Positions 55,335 through 63,671 are shown, numbered from the stretch's first letter. The stretch: DNA of 64,000 nt from Pedococcus dokdonensis (GCF_900104525.1 NZ_LT629711.1:1-64000); one strand, 5' to 3'. Translations and numbers: made by a program. The notes: a model not told the origin generated them from the letters alone.

Positions 55335-56213
55335 GTGAGTGGTGACATCGACGCAGGCAGCGAGTTCGACCGGGGCACGACCGCGGTGGCCAGGGACGGC
55401 GAGCCGGGGGTCTACGACTCGGCCCTGGGGGAGGGCTGGCGGATCGGCGGCGGCGTCAACGGTGGCGTGTTGCTGGCCATCGCGGGCCGCGCCCTGGCCG
55501 CGGAGTTCGGCACCGCCGAAGGCGACCGGCCGGCCCACCCGGACCCCTTGGCCATCAGCGCCTACTACCTGACACCGGGGGTCCCGGGGCGGGCGACGGT
55601 ACGCACCTCCGTGGCCCGGCGCGGGCGAGCGGTGTCCTCCGGCCAGGCCTCCCTGCTGCAGGACGACGGGCAGGGCGGCGAGGTCGAACGCGTCCGGTTC
55701 CTCGCGACGTACGGCGACCTCGAGTCGGGCGGGGGCGACCTCACGACCTCGGCCCAGCCGCCGGACCTGCCGCCGCCGGACGGGTGCATCTCGTCGCGGC
55801 AGGCACCGCCCGACTTCCTCAAGCACGCGTCCCTGCTCGAGCGGCTCGACATGCGCCTGGATCCGGCCACCACCGGCTGGGCCCTGGGCAAGCCGAGCGG
55901 GAACGGGGTGATCCGTGGCTGGTTGCGGATGGCCGACGGCCGCGAGCCCGACCCGTTGCTGCTGCTCCTCGCCGTCGACGCGCTGCCCCCGGTGGCGTTC
56001 GAGCTGGGGCTGCCGGGCTGGACCCCCACCCTCGAGCTGACCGCCCACGTGCGGGCCCGTCCGGCACCGGGCTGGCTGCGGGTCAACCTCACCAACCGCA
56101 CCCTCGCGGGTGGGTTCCTGGAGGAGGACGCGGAGGTCTGGGACAGCGAAGGCCGCCTGGTGGCGCTCTCCCGGCAGCTCGCGCGGGCCTCGGCGCCGCC
56201 GCAACGCAGCTGA
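55335..56213 (+). CDS. Thioesterase-family protein (double hotdog, TesB-like)
   Basis: 292 aa from GTG 55335 (MSGDIDAGSEF). First hotdog: YDSALGEGWRIGGGVNGGVL and HPDPLAISAYYLTPGVPGRA; second: GWLRMADGREPDP, DALPPVAFELGLPGWTPTLE and ELTAHVRARPAPGWLRV, typical of the actinobacterial acyl-CoA thioesterase-like family. It likely hydrolyses an acyl-CoA in the cytosol. GAGACT lies 6 nt before the start, a weak -10. Confidence 0.85.
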   Translation: MSGDIDAGSEFDRGTTAVARDGEPGVYDSALGEGWRIGGGVNGGVLLAIAGRALAAEFGTAEGDRPAHPDPLAISAYYLTPGVPGRATVRTSVARRGRAVSSGQASLLQDDGQGGEVERVRFLATYGDLESGGGDLTTSAQPPDLPPPDGCISSRQAPPDFLKHASLLERLDMRLDPATTGWALGKPSGNGVIRGWLRMADGREPDPLLLLLAVDALPPVAFELGLPGWTPTLELTAHVRARPAPGWLRVNLTNRTLAGGFLEEDAEVWDSEGRLVALSRQLARASAPPQRS

Positions 56214-56282
56214 CCCGAAAGGTATCTGGGCAGGTTCTCGCACCTCCTCCTCACACAGGCCGAACCCGGGGGGAGTTTCGTC

Positions 56283-57248
56283 ATGACCAAGATCGAGCTG
56301 AGGCTGGACCACCTGCAGTGCCGAGTGCAGGGCGACGCGTCGGGGGGCTCGGAGCCCTACCTGTGGCCGGTGCTGCTGTGGGTCACCGACCAGACCCTGG
56401 GCACTGCGACGCCGGTGCGCGTCAACCACCCGCACAGTCCGAGGACCGTGATCGCCCAGAACGTGCACGCGGGCGCGGCGCTCGCGGTCCCGGCGTCCGT
56501 CGGCCGGATCTCGACCAACCTCGACGCGGGTGACAGCCTCCGCAAGGCCATCGCGGTCGTCACCCTCCTCGAGAACGACGACACCCCCGACCACGTCGTG
56601 CTCGCCGCCTACGACCGGTATGTCGAGGCGCTCCCGGTGGCCATCGCAGGACACCTTCTGGAGCTGAACAGCGACGACCCCGACACCGTGGACGCAGCCA
56701 CGGCGGCAGTGCGCGAGGAGGTCAGCGATGCCGTGCACAGCGCAGGCAAGGATGCGCTGACCTGGTGGGAGAAGGTGAAGGTGGAAGTGGGTTCGCTGAA
56801 CCTCGATGACGAGGTCGGTGCGGAGTTCGCCAGCACGGAGGTCACCAAGGAGCTCGGGCTCACCTTCCAGCAGAGCACCACCATCCTGAGCCAGACGGTG
56901 GTCACCCAGGACTGGCGGCTCAGCGGGGCGCTCGTCGTGGACAACACGGTCGACCGCTGCGCCTCCGAGGCCCTCGCCGTCAACCGGGCCAAGGTCGTCC
57001 GAGACGCAGCCCAGCGGCGGCTGCGCGACCTGCAGACCGCGTTCGCCCAGGCCCCCGCGGCCGAGAGGCCGGCGATCCAGCTCGACATCGACGACGCCCG
57101 CGCCGAGCTCTCGTCCGCCGAGTCCGCTCTCGACGCGGCCGAGTCGGCACTGGCGGCGTGCCGCGCGCGGCCACCACGCCACATACCGGAGCACGTCCTC
57201 GACCACGTGCTCGACCACGTCATCGAGGTGCGGCACGACCTCACCTAG
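56283..57248 (+). CDS. Uncharacterised protein with an N-terminal beta module and C-terminal coiled coil
   Basis: 321 aa, no signal peptide or membrane segment. I do not recognise the family. Residues 1 to about 65 (KIELRLDHLQCRVQGDASGG, SEPYLWPVLLWVTDQ) look like a small beta-sandwich with acidic loops. About 66-180 is mixed. About 230-300 is a heptad-rich coiled coil (AQRRLRDLQTAFAQA, DIDDARAELSSAESALDAAE). It ends EHVLDHVLDHVIEVRHDL, a repeat of hydrophobic/His/Asp units. GGGGGGAG precedes the ATG. It stands alone between a thioesterase and ychF. Confidence 0.75.
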   Translation: MTKIELRLDHLQCRVQGDASGGSEPYLWPVLLWVTDQTLGTATPVRVNHPHSPRTVIAQNVHAGAALAVPASVGRISTNLDAGDSLRKAIAVVTLLENDDTPDHVVLAAYDRYVEALPVAIAGHLLELNSDDPDTVDAATAAVREEVSDAVHSAGKDALTWWEKVKVEVGSLNLDDEVGAEFASTEVTKELGLTFQQSTTILSQTVVTQDWRLSGALVVDNTVDRCASEALAVNRAKVVRDAAQRRLRDLQTAFAQAPAAERPAIQLDIDDARAELSSAESALDAAESALAACRARPPRHIPEHVLDHVLDHVIEVRHDLT

Positions 57249-57344
57249 GGGCCTGATCAGCCCGACCGGGTCACGGAGGGGCGCTCGCTGCCGGGGGCGT
57301 GGGCGTCCTTCCGCAGGTCCGCCCGCCGGTAGACTCTCGGCCTT

Positions 57345-58430
57345 GTGGCTCTCACTATCGGAATCGTCGGCCTGCCCAACGTGGGCAAGTCCACGATGTT
57401 CAACGCCCTGACCAAGAACAACGTGCTCGCCGCGAACTACCCGTTCGCGACCATCGAGCCCAACGTCGGCGTGGTCCCGCTGCCCGACGCCCGCCTGAAG
57501 AGGCTCGCCGAGATCTTCGGCTCGGAGCGGATCCTGCCCGCGACCGTGTCGTTCGTCGACATCGCCGGAATCGTGCGCGGGGCGTCCGAAGGTGAGGGGC
57601 TGGGCAACAAGTTCCTCGCCAACATCCGCGAGGCCGACGCGATCTGCCAGGTGGTCCGGGCGTTCGAGGACGGCGACGTCGTGCACGTCGACGGCAAGGT
57701 CTCGCCCGAGTCCGACATCGAGACGATCCACACCGAGCTGATCCTCGCCGACCTGCAGACCCTCGAGAAGGCCGTGCCGCGCCTCGAGAAGGAGTCGCGG
57801 ATCAAGAAGGAGTCCAAGCCGCTGCTCGACAACGCGGTCGCCGCGCAGAAGGTGCTCGAGGAGGGTCACACCCTGTATGCCGCGGGCGCGGCTGCCGGGG
57901 TCGACCTCGACCTTGCGCGCGGCCTGGGCCTGCTCACCACCAAGCCGTTCATCTACGTGTTCAACCTCGACGAGGACCAGCTCTCGGACGCTGCCCTCCA
58001 GTCGTCGCTGCGCTCGCTGGTCGAGCCCGCCGACGCGGTGTTCCTCAACGCCAAGCTCGAGATGGACCTGATGGAGATGGAGCCCGACGAGGCGATGGAG
58101 CTGCTCGAGTCGTTCGGGGCCACCGAGTCCGGCCTCGACCAGCTCGCCCGCACCGGGTTCCACACGCTCGGTCTGCAGACCTACCTGACCGCCGGGCCCA
58201 AGGAGTCGCGGGCCTGGACGATCGGCCAGGGCTGGACCGCCCCGCAGGCAGCAGGCGTCATCCACACCGACTTCCAGCGCGGTTTCATCAAGGCCGAGAT
58301 CGTGTCCTACGACGACCTCGACGCGGCCGGCTCGATGGCGGCGGCCAAGGCCGCCGGCAAGGTGCGCATGGAGGGCAAGGACTACGTCATGGCCGACGGC
58401 GACGTGGTGGAGTTCCGCTTCAACGTCTGA
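57345..58430 (+). CDS. ychF: Ribosome-binding ATPase/GTPase YchF
   Basis: 361 aa. G1 motif IVGLPNVGKSTMFNALTKNN, G3-like DIAGIVRGASEGEGLGNKF, the NxxE-type specificity that favours ATP, and a C-terminal TGS domain (SYDDLDAAGSMAAAKAAGK to VVEFRFNV). YchF (OLA1) binds ribosomes and modulates translation under stress. GTG 57345 has TAGACT 9 nt upstream (57330-57335). Confidence 0.97.
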   Translation: MALTIGIVGLPNVGKSTMFNALTKNNVLAANYPFATIEPNVGVVPLPDARLKRLAEIFGSERILPATVSFVDIAGIVRGASEGEGLGNKFLANIREADAICQVVRAFEDGDVVHVDGKVSPESDIETIHTELILADLQTLEKAVPRLEKESRIKKESKPLLDNAVAAQKVLEEGHTLYAAGAAAGVDLDLARGLGLLTTKPFIYVFNLDEDQLSDAALQSSLRSLVEPADAVFLNAKLEMDLMEMEPDEAMELLESFGATESGLDQLARTGFHTLGLQTYLTAGPKESRAWTIGQGWTAPQAAGVIHTDFQRGFIKAEIVSYDDLDAAGSMAAAKAAGKVRMEGKDYVMADGDVVEFRFNV

Positions 58431-58599
58431 CAACCGACTCGAGAGGCCATATGGGTCGGCGTCGACAAGACGCTGGTCCAGCTGGGCCGGATCACAGCCG
58501 GCCTGAACGCCCGCACGGCGTCACCGTTGCCGGAGGGTGTCGCCGCCCGGAAAATGGGTCCGGTGGTATTGGTCAGCGCCCGGCCGAGAGGAGATTCCC
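58431..58599 (+). other. Gene-free spacer after ychF
   Basis: No supported gene. One frame could encode VWVGVDKTLVQLGRITAGLN and a little more, without a good start or ribosome-binding site; it may be a remnant. GAGGAG near 58587-58592 serves the next gene. Confidence 0.3.
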
Positions 58600-59040
58600 G
58601 TGAGGCTTGAGCCCCTGTACCGGGTTCGCTTTCACTACCCCGAAGGCTGGGGGATCAAGCTGGAGGGCGGCTGGGAGCAGTACTTCTTCTCAGTCGAGGG
58701 TCATTGCGAGGGTTCGATCACCGGCCGGCTCCACGGCGCGAACTTCCCGCGACGCCGGACCGGCGACGGACCCTTCTGCCCCGACTTCCGCGCAGTCATC
58801 GAGACCGACGACGGTGCGACGATCATGATGGAGAGCCACGGCTACGGCCGTTCCTACCCCGCCGACCGCCGGCAGATCGTCGGCTCCGTTCTCCACCTCA
58901 GTGACAGTGAGCGCTACCGCCGCCTCAACGACGTTGTCTGTGTGTGCGTGGGAGAGGTGCGTGCACCCACCGCACCGGACGGGGAGCCGGAGCTCGTCAT
59001 GGACGTTGCCGAGTTGATTTGGGAACGCATCGCCGACTGA
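58600..59040 (+). CDS. DUF3237-family protein
   Basis: 146 aa from GTG 58600 (MRLEPLYRVRFHYPEGWGIK), chosen for the GAGGAG box directly upstream; a GTG at 58537 would add 21 residues without a ribosome-binding site. YFFSVEGHCEGSITGRLHG, GPFCPDFRAVIETDDGATI and the ending VMDVAELIWERI fit the small beta-barrel DUF3237 family of unknown role. A hairpin terminator at 59116-59143 follows. GC is a little lower than in neighbouring genes. Confidence 0.75.
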   Translation: MRLEPLYRVRFHYPEGWGIKLEGGWEQYFFSVEGHCEGSITGRLHGANFPRRRTGDGPFCPDFRAVIETDDGATIMMESHGYGRSYPADRRQIVGSVLHLSDSERYRRLNDVVCVCVGEVRAPTAPDGEPELVMDVAELIWERIAD

Positions 59041-59378
59041 TGGCAAAAGGTCCACCTGTGCCCAGCGACCTGTGCTGTGGACGTGGCGCCGCCACCTCGT
59101 CAACCTGGATATGCGCGACTCATCGGGCTCGGGATGAGTCGCCTGTCCCTCACGCGGCGGAGAGACGCACTGGCCCGGACCGCGGCATGAGCGGATGTTT
59201 GCCGTGGCGGCCTTGTGTCGTGACGAAGACGTTGGTGACGAACACGCCCTGGATCAGGCCTGTGATGCCGCCGACGACATCAAACCTCGACAGCGCCTGT
59301 CCGCCCCGTGTCCATGGCGCGACGAAGATCTGCTTGCGCGGTGCCTCATCGGTCTTCCCGCAACACGTCGCCGGCCCC
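59041..59378. other. Intergenic stretch, possible gene remnant
   Basis: No convincing gene in 338 nt. On the minus strand a frame gives DVVGGITGLIQGVFVTNVFV and ends near 59150; its only start lies inside the hydrolase gene and there is no ribosome-binding site. It may be a decayed segment or chance. The hairpin at 59116-59143 lies here. Confidence 0.35.
59116..59143 (+). terminator. Hairpin terminator after the DUF3237 gene
   Basis: GCGACTCATC (59116-59125) / GATGAGTCGC (59134-59143), perfect 10-bp stem with an 8-nt loop, 75 nt after the stop. Confidence 0.7.
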
Positions 59379-60212
59379 TCAGTGTTCGCTGCTGAAGAAC
59401 CGTAGCAACAGCGGGCCGACGATTTGTGGGTCGACGACGTGATCCGGCCCTTCCAGGGTCTCCCGTTGAGCGTGGGGTAGGAGGTCTGCAAGCTCGTCGG
59501 CTGCGCGGTCGAAGAAGTCCGAGGGCAGGCCTGCCATGTAGGGGACCGTGATCGGCCCTCCGGTGGTGACCAGGACCGGTTGCGTGACCGTCGCCAGTCG
59601 AGCGGCCGGCACCTGGTAGTGGTTGAGGAAGAGGCTGTCGTGGACCAGCGTGTGCGCGAGGGCGACCGAATCCGCCCAATGTGCCGTCTGCTTGCCTGCC
59701 GCTTTCCTGGCCGCGATGTTGTCGTCGGAGGCGCCGGTCATGCGCATGAACAGCTCGAGAACCTCCTCGTCTCGCCCGGCGTCGAAGGCGCGGCGGGTGT
59801 CCGCGGCGTACTCCTCGAATCGAGGGCGTATGTCGTCCCCGACCGCGTAGGGCACCTCCCACACGGCGATCGTGTCGATGGCTGACCCGGCCGCGGCGGC
59901 TTCCAGCGCCAGAGCGCCACCAGAGGACGCCCCGAACAGGTGTGCCGAGCCGCCCGCCTCCGCGATCAACGCATCCAGGTCCTCGATCTCCCTTTCCACG
60001 GCGTAGGGCTCGGTGAAGCCGCTCGCGCCGCGTCCCCGACGGGCATAGTTGTAGACCGTGAAGTGCTCGGCGAGAGCAGGTACCAAGGGAGCGTTCTCGG
60101 CTCCGTCGTCCTGGGCGCCGCCTACCAGGACGACAGCCGGGCCGCTTCCCTTCCGGTCGTAGGCGATGGTGGTCCCATCGTTTGATGCCACGCGAAAGGC
60201 CATCTCGTTCAT
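59379..60212 (-). CDS. Alpha/beta-fold hydrolase
   Basis: 277 aa from ATG 60212 (MNEMAFRVASNDGTTIAYDR). VVLVGGAQDDGAENAPLVP takes the place of the oxyanion HG loop; YARRGRGASGF, the nucleophile elbow HLFGASSGGALAL (GASSG), and the final GPDHVVDPQIVGPLL with the catalytic His complete the fold. Haloperoxidase/esterase-like; substrate unknown. Third gene of an operon with a PadR regulator and a DoxX protein. Confidence 0.88.
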   Translation of the reverse strand: MNEMAFRVASNDGTTIAYDRKGSGPAVVLVGGAQDDGAENAPLVPALAEHFTVYNYARRGRGASGFTEPYAVEREIEDLDALIAEAGGSAHLFGASSGGALALEAAAAGSAIDTIAVWEVPYAVGDDIRPRFEEYAADTRRAFDAGRDEEVLELFMRMTGASDDNIAARKAAGKQTAHWADSVALAHTLVHDSLFLNHYQVPAARLATVTQPVLVTTGGPITVPYMAGLPSDFFDRAADELADLLPHAQRETLEGPDHVVDPQIVGPLLLRFFSSEH

Positions 60213-60238
60213 CTCACATCTCCGTTCGAGAGGTTGTC

Positions 60239-60661
60239 TCAGCGCCTGAGCAGCGTGCCGACGACGGCCTCGGTGCGCGACCACCGCGCCTTTGCGATCA
60301 CGGCTGCCGCGACGAGAAGGGCGAGCGGCAGCCAAGGGCTCTGCTCGAGCACGAGCTGATCGGTGATGACAGCACCGGACAGCAATGCCGCCAAACCCAG
60401 ACTGGCCAGGCCCGCCTGAGCCGGGATCAGAAGTCCAACCCCGCCCACGACCTCCAGCGCTCCGACCAGGTACCGAAGCCACTGGCCAGCCCCAATGCCG
60501 GCGAACATGTCCACCATGACCGGGTCGCCGGCGAGCTTCGAGATTCCGCCGCCGGCGATGATCGCCGCCAGCACGACTTGCAGACTCCAGACCCCGATGC
60601 TGCTCGCCCGCCCGGGCGTGCGCGCCACGGTTTCCGAGCTGTTCTCGAGCCTGGTGCTCAT
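60239..60661 (-). CDS. DoxX-family membrane protein
   Basis: 140 aa, four predicted membrane helices: LQVVLAAIIAGGGISKLAGD at the start of the domain, LVGALEVVGGVGLLIP (typical DoxX motif), LASLGLAALLSGAVITDQL, and LPLALLVAAAVIA. DoxX-like proteins are often coupled to redox or thiol stress. It sits 26 nt before the hydrolase gene, downstream of an operator-containing promoter. Confidence 0.88.
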   Translation of the reverse strand: MSTRLENSSETVARTPGRASSIGVWSLQVVLAAIIAGGGISKLAGDPVMVDMFAGIGAGQWLRYLVGALEVVGGVGLLIPAQAGLASLGLAALLSGAVITDQLVLEQSPWLPLALLVAAAVIAKARWSRTEAVVGTLLRR

Positions 60662-60691
60662 TCGGTCCTCCTTGTCGCCCGGCCTTGGGGA

Positions 60692-60753
60692 CTAGTCAAG
60701 TTTGTTTACTCGGCCAAAGTAGACTCGGAGGAGCATCTAGTCAAGATTGATTA
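60692..60753 (-). promoter_or_regulatory. Promoter with two operator repeats, doxX-hydrolase transcript
   Basis: Direct repeats on the plus strand CTAGTCAAGTTTGTTTA (60692-60708) and CTAGTCAAGATTGATTA (60737-60753). Read on the minus strand the second contains the -35 box TTGACT, with TACTTT 17 nt later as -10, so a PadR dimer bound there would block transcription. The distal repeat contains the padR stop codon. Confidence 0.7.
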
Positions 60754-61323
60754 GGCGAGAGTTCGCCACGAACCCGGATCGTCGGCCATGGTGTAGGCGC
60801 CCTCAGCAAGTCGTTTGCTCAGGCTCTTCGCCCACTCCAGTTCGGTGCGTGCATGTCCCGCCCACAGTTCGGCCTGATCGCGGACGTGTTCGGGAATGTC
60901 GGGGGTCGGGTGCTCCCGCCACTTGGCCTGCTCTACGAGCTCCGCTTCCAGCCGCGCGACCCGCTCGTTGACGTGCGCGATGGCATCTGTCCTGGTCAGC
61001 ATGGGCAGCATGGCGATCGACGCGTTGAGCATGGTGGGGTCATGGGTGCGCCGAAGACCGTCGCGGACCAGTTCGACTATCTCGTCACGTCCCCGAGCTG
61101 TCACGCGGTACAGAACGCGCTCCGGCCCGGAGTTGCCCGGCTCGGCGTGTTCGGTCAGGAAGCCGTCAGCCGCCGCCTTCTTCAGCGCGTGATAAATCGA
61201 GCCAGGCTTGATCTTGGCCCAAATCTCCGCACGCCAGCTCTGCAGCTCGGACCGTACTTGGTAGCCATGCGCGCCGCCGGAGAGGTGCACGATACCGAGT
61301 GCCAGGAGCTTCGTCGCCGACAT
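60751..61323 (-). CDS. PadR-family transcriptional regulator
   Basis: 190 aa. ATG 61323 follows GGAGGTGG. Winged helix at about 1-85: GGAHGYQVRSELQSWRAEIW, PGSIYHALKKAAADGFLTEH, ERVLYRVTARGRDEI; the C-terminal half is a dimer helix domain. It probably represses doxX and the hydrolase gene through the repeats between padR and doxX. Confidence 0.9.
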   Translation of the reverse strand: MSATKLLALGIVHLSGGAHGYQVRSELQSWRAEIWAKIKPGSIYHALKKAAADGFLTEHAEPGNSGPERVLYRVTARGRDEIVELVRDGLRRTHDPTMLNASIAMLPMLTRTDAIAHVNERVARLEAELVEQAKWREHPTPDIPEHVRDQAELWAGHARTELEWAKSLSKRLAEGAYTMADDPGSWRTLA

Positions 61324-61435
61324 GCGCCCACCTCCGCTCAATCTGCTCGGACTCGCTCCGCTTGCGCGCCCGCCAGGGCGTCAACTCCCACCAACACTAG
61401 GGTGCCCTCCTGGTGGGGCCGGACCCTGGTCCGAC

Positions 61436-61981
61436 TCAGCCTCCGCCGCCTCCGCCGTCACCCCCGGCACCCGCACCGCCGTAGGTGCCGCTCCCATAGT
61501 CCTTGGGCCCCTTCCGGGCCGGGTTCCACCGCCCACTGTCGGGGTTGAACCCGGCATCCGCCCAGGCCGAGTCATCCTCGGGCTCGGGGTCGGCACCGTC
61601 CCACCCGGCATACCGGCCGAACAGCCCGAAGCACGCCTCGCTGTGGATCACCGCCTGCGCCAGCGCCTGCAGCGCCGACGGGTCGCACGTCGACAGGAAG
61701 GCATGGGGCGACCGGCGCTCGCCGAGCACGACCAGGTGGGCCAGCTGCGCGGTGTCGTCCGGTCCGAGCCGCTGACCCGCGACCAGGCCGACCTGCACCG
61801 CCCGGAGCACAGCCCGCCGTTGGTCGTCGGTGAGCCGGGGGAGCGCCTCGGAGTGGGCCACCTCGACGGCGTCCGGGGAGGCTTCCCTCAGCAGGAAGCG
61901 GTACTGCCGCACCACGGGATCCTCATCAGGGTCGGGACCGGTGCGGCGGTCCTGACCGCGCTTGCGGCCGAAGCTGACCAT
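61436..61981 (-). CDS. Hypothetical protein with Gly-rich C-terminus
   Basis: 181 aa, cytosolic. FGRKRGQDRRTGPDPDEDPV at the N-terminus, then a helical core (REASPDAVEVAHSEALPRL, LTDDQRRAVLRAVQVGL, AHLVVLGERRSPHAFLSTCD) and a tail of GGAGAGGDGGGGGG. I do not recognise a named family; related proteins of this kind occur in actinobacteria without assigned function. It is divergent from the HNH gene and convergent with none. Confidence 0.7.
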   Translation of the reverse strand: MVSFGRKRGQDRRTGPDPDEDPVVRQYRFLLREASPDAVEVAHSEALPRLTDDQRRAVLRAVQVGLVAGQRLGPDDTAQLAHLVVLGERRSPHAFLSTCDPSALQALAQAVIHSEACFGLFGRYAGWDGADPEPEDDSAWADAGFNPDSGRWNPARKGPKDYGSGTYGGAGAGGDGGGGGG

Positions 61982-62149
61982 CCTTGATGGTAGGACCGGC
62001 CGACGACCGGCCACCAGATCCACCGAGATCTCAGCTCTCGGGGGAGGGGGCAGTCGGCTGTTCGGGTGGGGTAGTCCCGATTCGGCGTCCGCGGTCCGCG
62101 GCGTCGACCTAGCGTGGCGTCCACCGAGTGAAAGTGCTTGTGCCTGCTC

Positions 62150-63025
62150 ATGTCCCGCCGCCCCGTCCCGCACCGGCCTGCCCTGGCCGGGGTGCTGCTG
62201 ACGGTTCTGGCGGCCTCGGGCTGTGGCATCAGCGCGCTCGGAGCAGCGCCGGCCGCGACGGCACCGAGCACGCGAGCGACCGCACCGAGCACGCGAGCGA
62301 TCGCACCGAGCACGCGAGCGACCGCACAGGTCGTTCCCGCTGCTGCACCCACCGCGACCACGGGGCGCACGGCGGCGAACCCCACGCCCGCCGCGACCAC
62401 GCGGCATACGGCGGCGAAGCCCACGCCGGCCGCCACGCGGACGGTCCGGCCGGGCAGCGCCGTCGTCACGCTGGCGACGTTGACCATCAAGGGCCGGGCG
62501 CCGCGGACGGGTTACGACCGCGCGCTGTTCGGGCAGGCGTGGGCCGACGTCGACCGCAACGGCTGCGACACCCGCAACGACGTCCTGCGTCGGGACCTCA
62601 CCCACCTCACCCTCAAGGCGGACACGCACGGATGCCTCGTGCTGACCGGCACGCTCGCCGATCCCTACACGGGGCGGCGCATCGACTTCGTCCGCGGCCG
62701 GGGCACGTCGAACGCCGTCCAGGTCGACCACGTCGTGGCCCTGTCGGACGCCTGGCAGAAGGGCGCGCAACGGTGGTCGACCACCACCCGCACGGCGTTC
62801 GCGAACGACCCGCTCAACCTGCTCGCCGTGGACGGCCCCACCAACCAGCGCAAGGGCGACGGAGACGCCGCGACCTGGCTGCCGCCCCGCAAGGCCGGCC
62901 GATGCGCCTACGTCGCCCGGCAGATCGCCGTCAAGCACCGCTACACGGTGTCCGTCACCGCCGCGGAGCGCGACGCCATGCTGCGCGTCCTGACCACCTG
63001 TCCCACGCAGCCGCTGCCCCACTGA
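62150..63025 (+). CDS. HNH-endonuclease-domain lipoprotein (GmrSD/DUF1524-like)
   Basis: 291 aa from ATG 62150 (MSRRPVPHRPALAGVLLTVL). Lipobox LAASGC (Cys about 25). Residues about 34-110 are low-complexity Ala/Thr/Pro with three tandem APSTRAT-type units. The domain from about 120 has DVDRNGCDTRNDVLRRDL, QVDHVVALSDAWQKGAQRW (His) and NDPLNLLAVDGPTNQRKGDG (Asn/His-like), the DUF1524 HNH pattern found in secreted actinobacterial nucleases and in the GmrSD fold. An exported, membrane-tethered nuclease is the natural reading. Confidence 0.88.
   Translation: MSRRPVPHRPALAGVLLTVLAASGCGISALGAAPAATAPSTRATAPSTRAIAPSTRATAQVVPAAAPTATTGRTAANPTPAATTRHTAAKPTPAATRTVRPGSAVVTLATLTIKGRAPRTGYDRALFGQAWADVDRNGCDTRNDVLRRDLTHLTLKADTHGCLVLTGTLADPYTGRRIDFVRGRGTSNAVQVDHVVALSDAWQKGAQRWSTTTRTAFANDPLNLLAVDGPTNQRKGDGDAATWLPPRKAGRCAYVARQIAVKHRYTVSVTAAERDAMLRVLTTCPTQPLPH
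62261..62323 (+). repeat. Three tandem 21-bp repeats inside the HNH lipoprotein gene
   Basis: Three in-frame copies of GCACCGAGCACGCGAGCGAC plus one base (62261-62281, 62282-62302, 62303-62323), differing at one position. They encode a 7-residue linker unit. Confidence 0.85.
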
Positions 63026-63074
63026 CCGACAAGTCGAAGGCGCCGGGGTCGGGTGTCATGACAGATTGACCGGT

Positions 63075-63671
63075 ATGACCGTGTCCGCGCCCCTGCCCGT
63101 CCCCGAGGACGCCACGGCCTGGGTGCTGCTCGAAGGAGCCAGCGACGTCGCAGCGGTGCGGACCGTCGCCCACCGCGCCGGTCTCGACCTGGACGAGCGC
63201 GGCGTCGCGCTGGTCGACATGCACGGTGCGACCAACATCCGCCGGCACCTGCTGGCGGCGCATGCCCTCACCGACCGGCCACGGCTGCTCGGTATGTGCG
63301 ACGCGGGGGAGGCGCCGTTCTTCGTCCGCGCCCTGCGCCGAGTGGGCTGCCCGGTGGAGGACGCGGGCGACCTTCCACGCTGGGGCTTCCAGGTCTGCCA
63401 TCGCGACCTCGAGGACGAGCTGGTGAGGCGGCTCGGCGACGACGGCACGCGTGCGGTGCTGGAGGATCTCGGCCTCACCCAGCGGTTCGCGATGCTGGCC
63501 CAGCAGCCAGCGTGGGCGGGCGGGTCCTTCCACGAACAGGTGCATCGCTTCGCCGGCACGGCGTCCGGGCGCAAGGAGCTGATGGCCGAGGCGCTCGTCA
63601 AGCCGCTTGACCCCGCCGACCTGCCACCACCGTTGGCGGGCCTGCTCGGCTCGATCGTCCAGCTGCCCTAG
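63075..63671 (+). CDS. Stand-alone TOPRIM-domain protein (OLD-like)
   Basis: 198 aa from ATG 63075; CAGATT plus 7 nt lies upstream (leaderless type). WVLLEGASDVAAVRTVAHRA (catalytic Glu), VDMHGATNIRRHL and LGMCDAGEAPFFVRAL (acidic triad region) form a TOPRIM fold like that of OLD nucleases, but no ATPase domain is fused or adjacent. The C-terminal part (about 115-198) is helical. Function unknown; a nuclease or nucleotidyl-binding role is inferred. Its stop shares CTAG with the convergent gene. Confidence 0.8.
   Translation: MTVSAPLPVPEDATAWVLLEGASDVAAVRTVAHRAGLDLDERGVALVDMHGATNIRRHLLAAHALTDRPRLLGMCDAGEAPFFVRALRRVGCPVEDAGDLPRWGFQVCHRDLEDELVRRLGDDGTRAVLEDLGLTQRFAMLAQQPAWAGGSFHEQVHRFAGTASGRKELMAEALVKPLDPADLPPPLAGLLGSIVQLP

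Noticed and set aside
53730..58433. 1567-codon minus-strand open frame across rmuC to ychF
   Set aside because: It is antisense to five well-supported genes and has the His/Arg/Gly/Val-rich composition of a complementary frame in high-GC DNA.
59150..59491. 113-codon minus-strand frame after the hydrolase
   Set aside because: Start is inside the hydrolase gene, no ribosome-binding site, no recognised domain.
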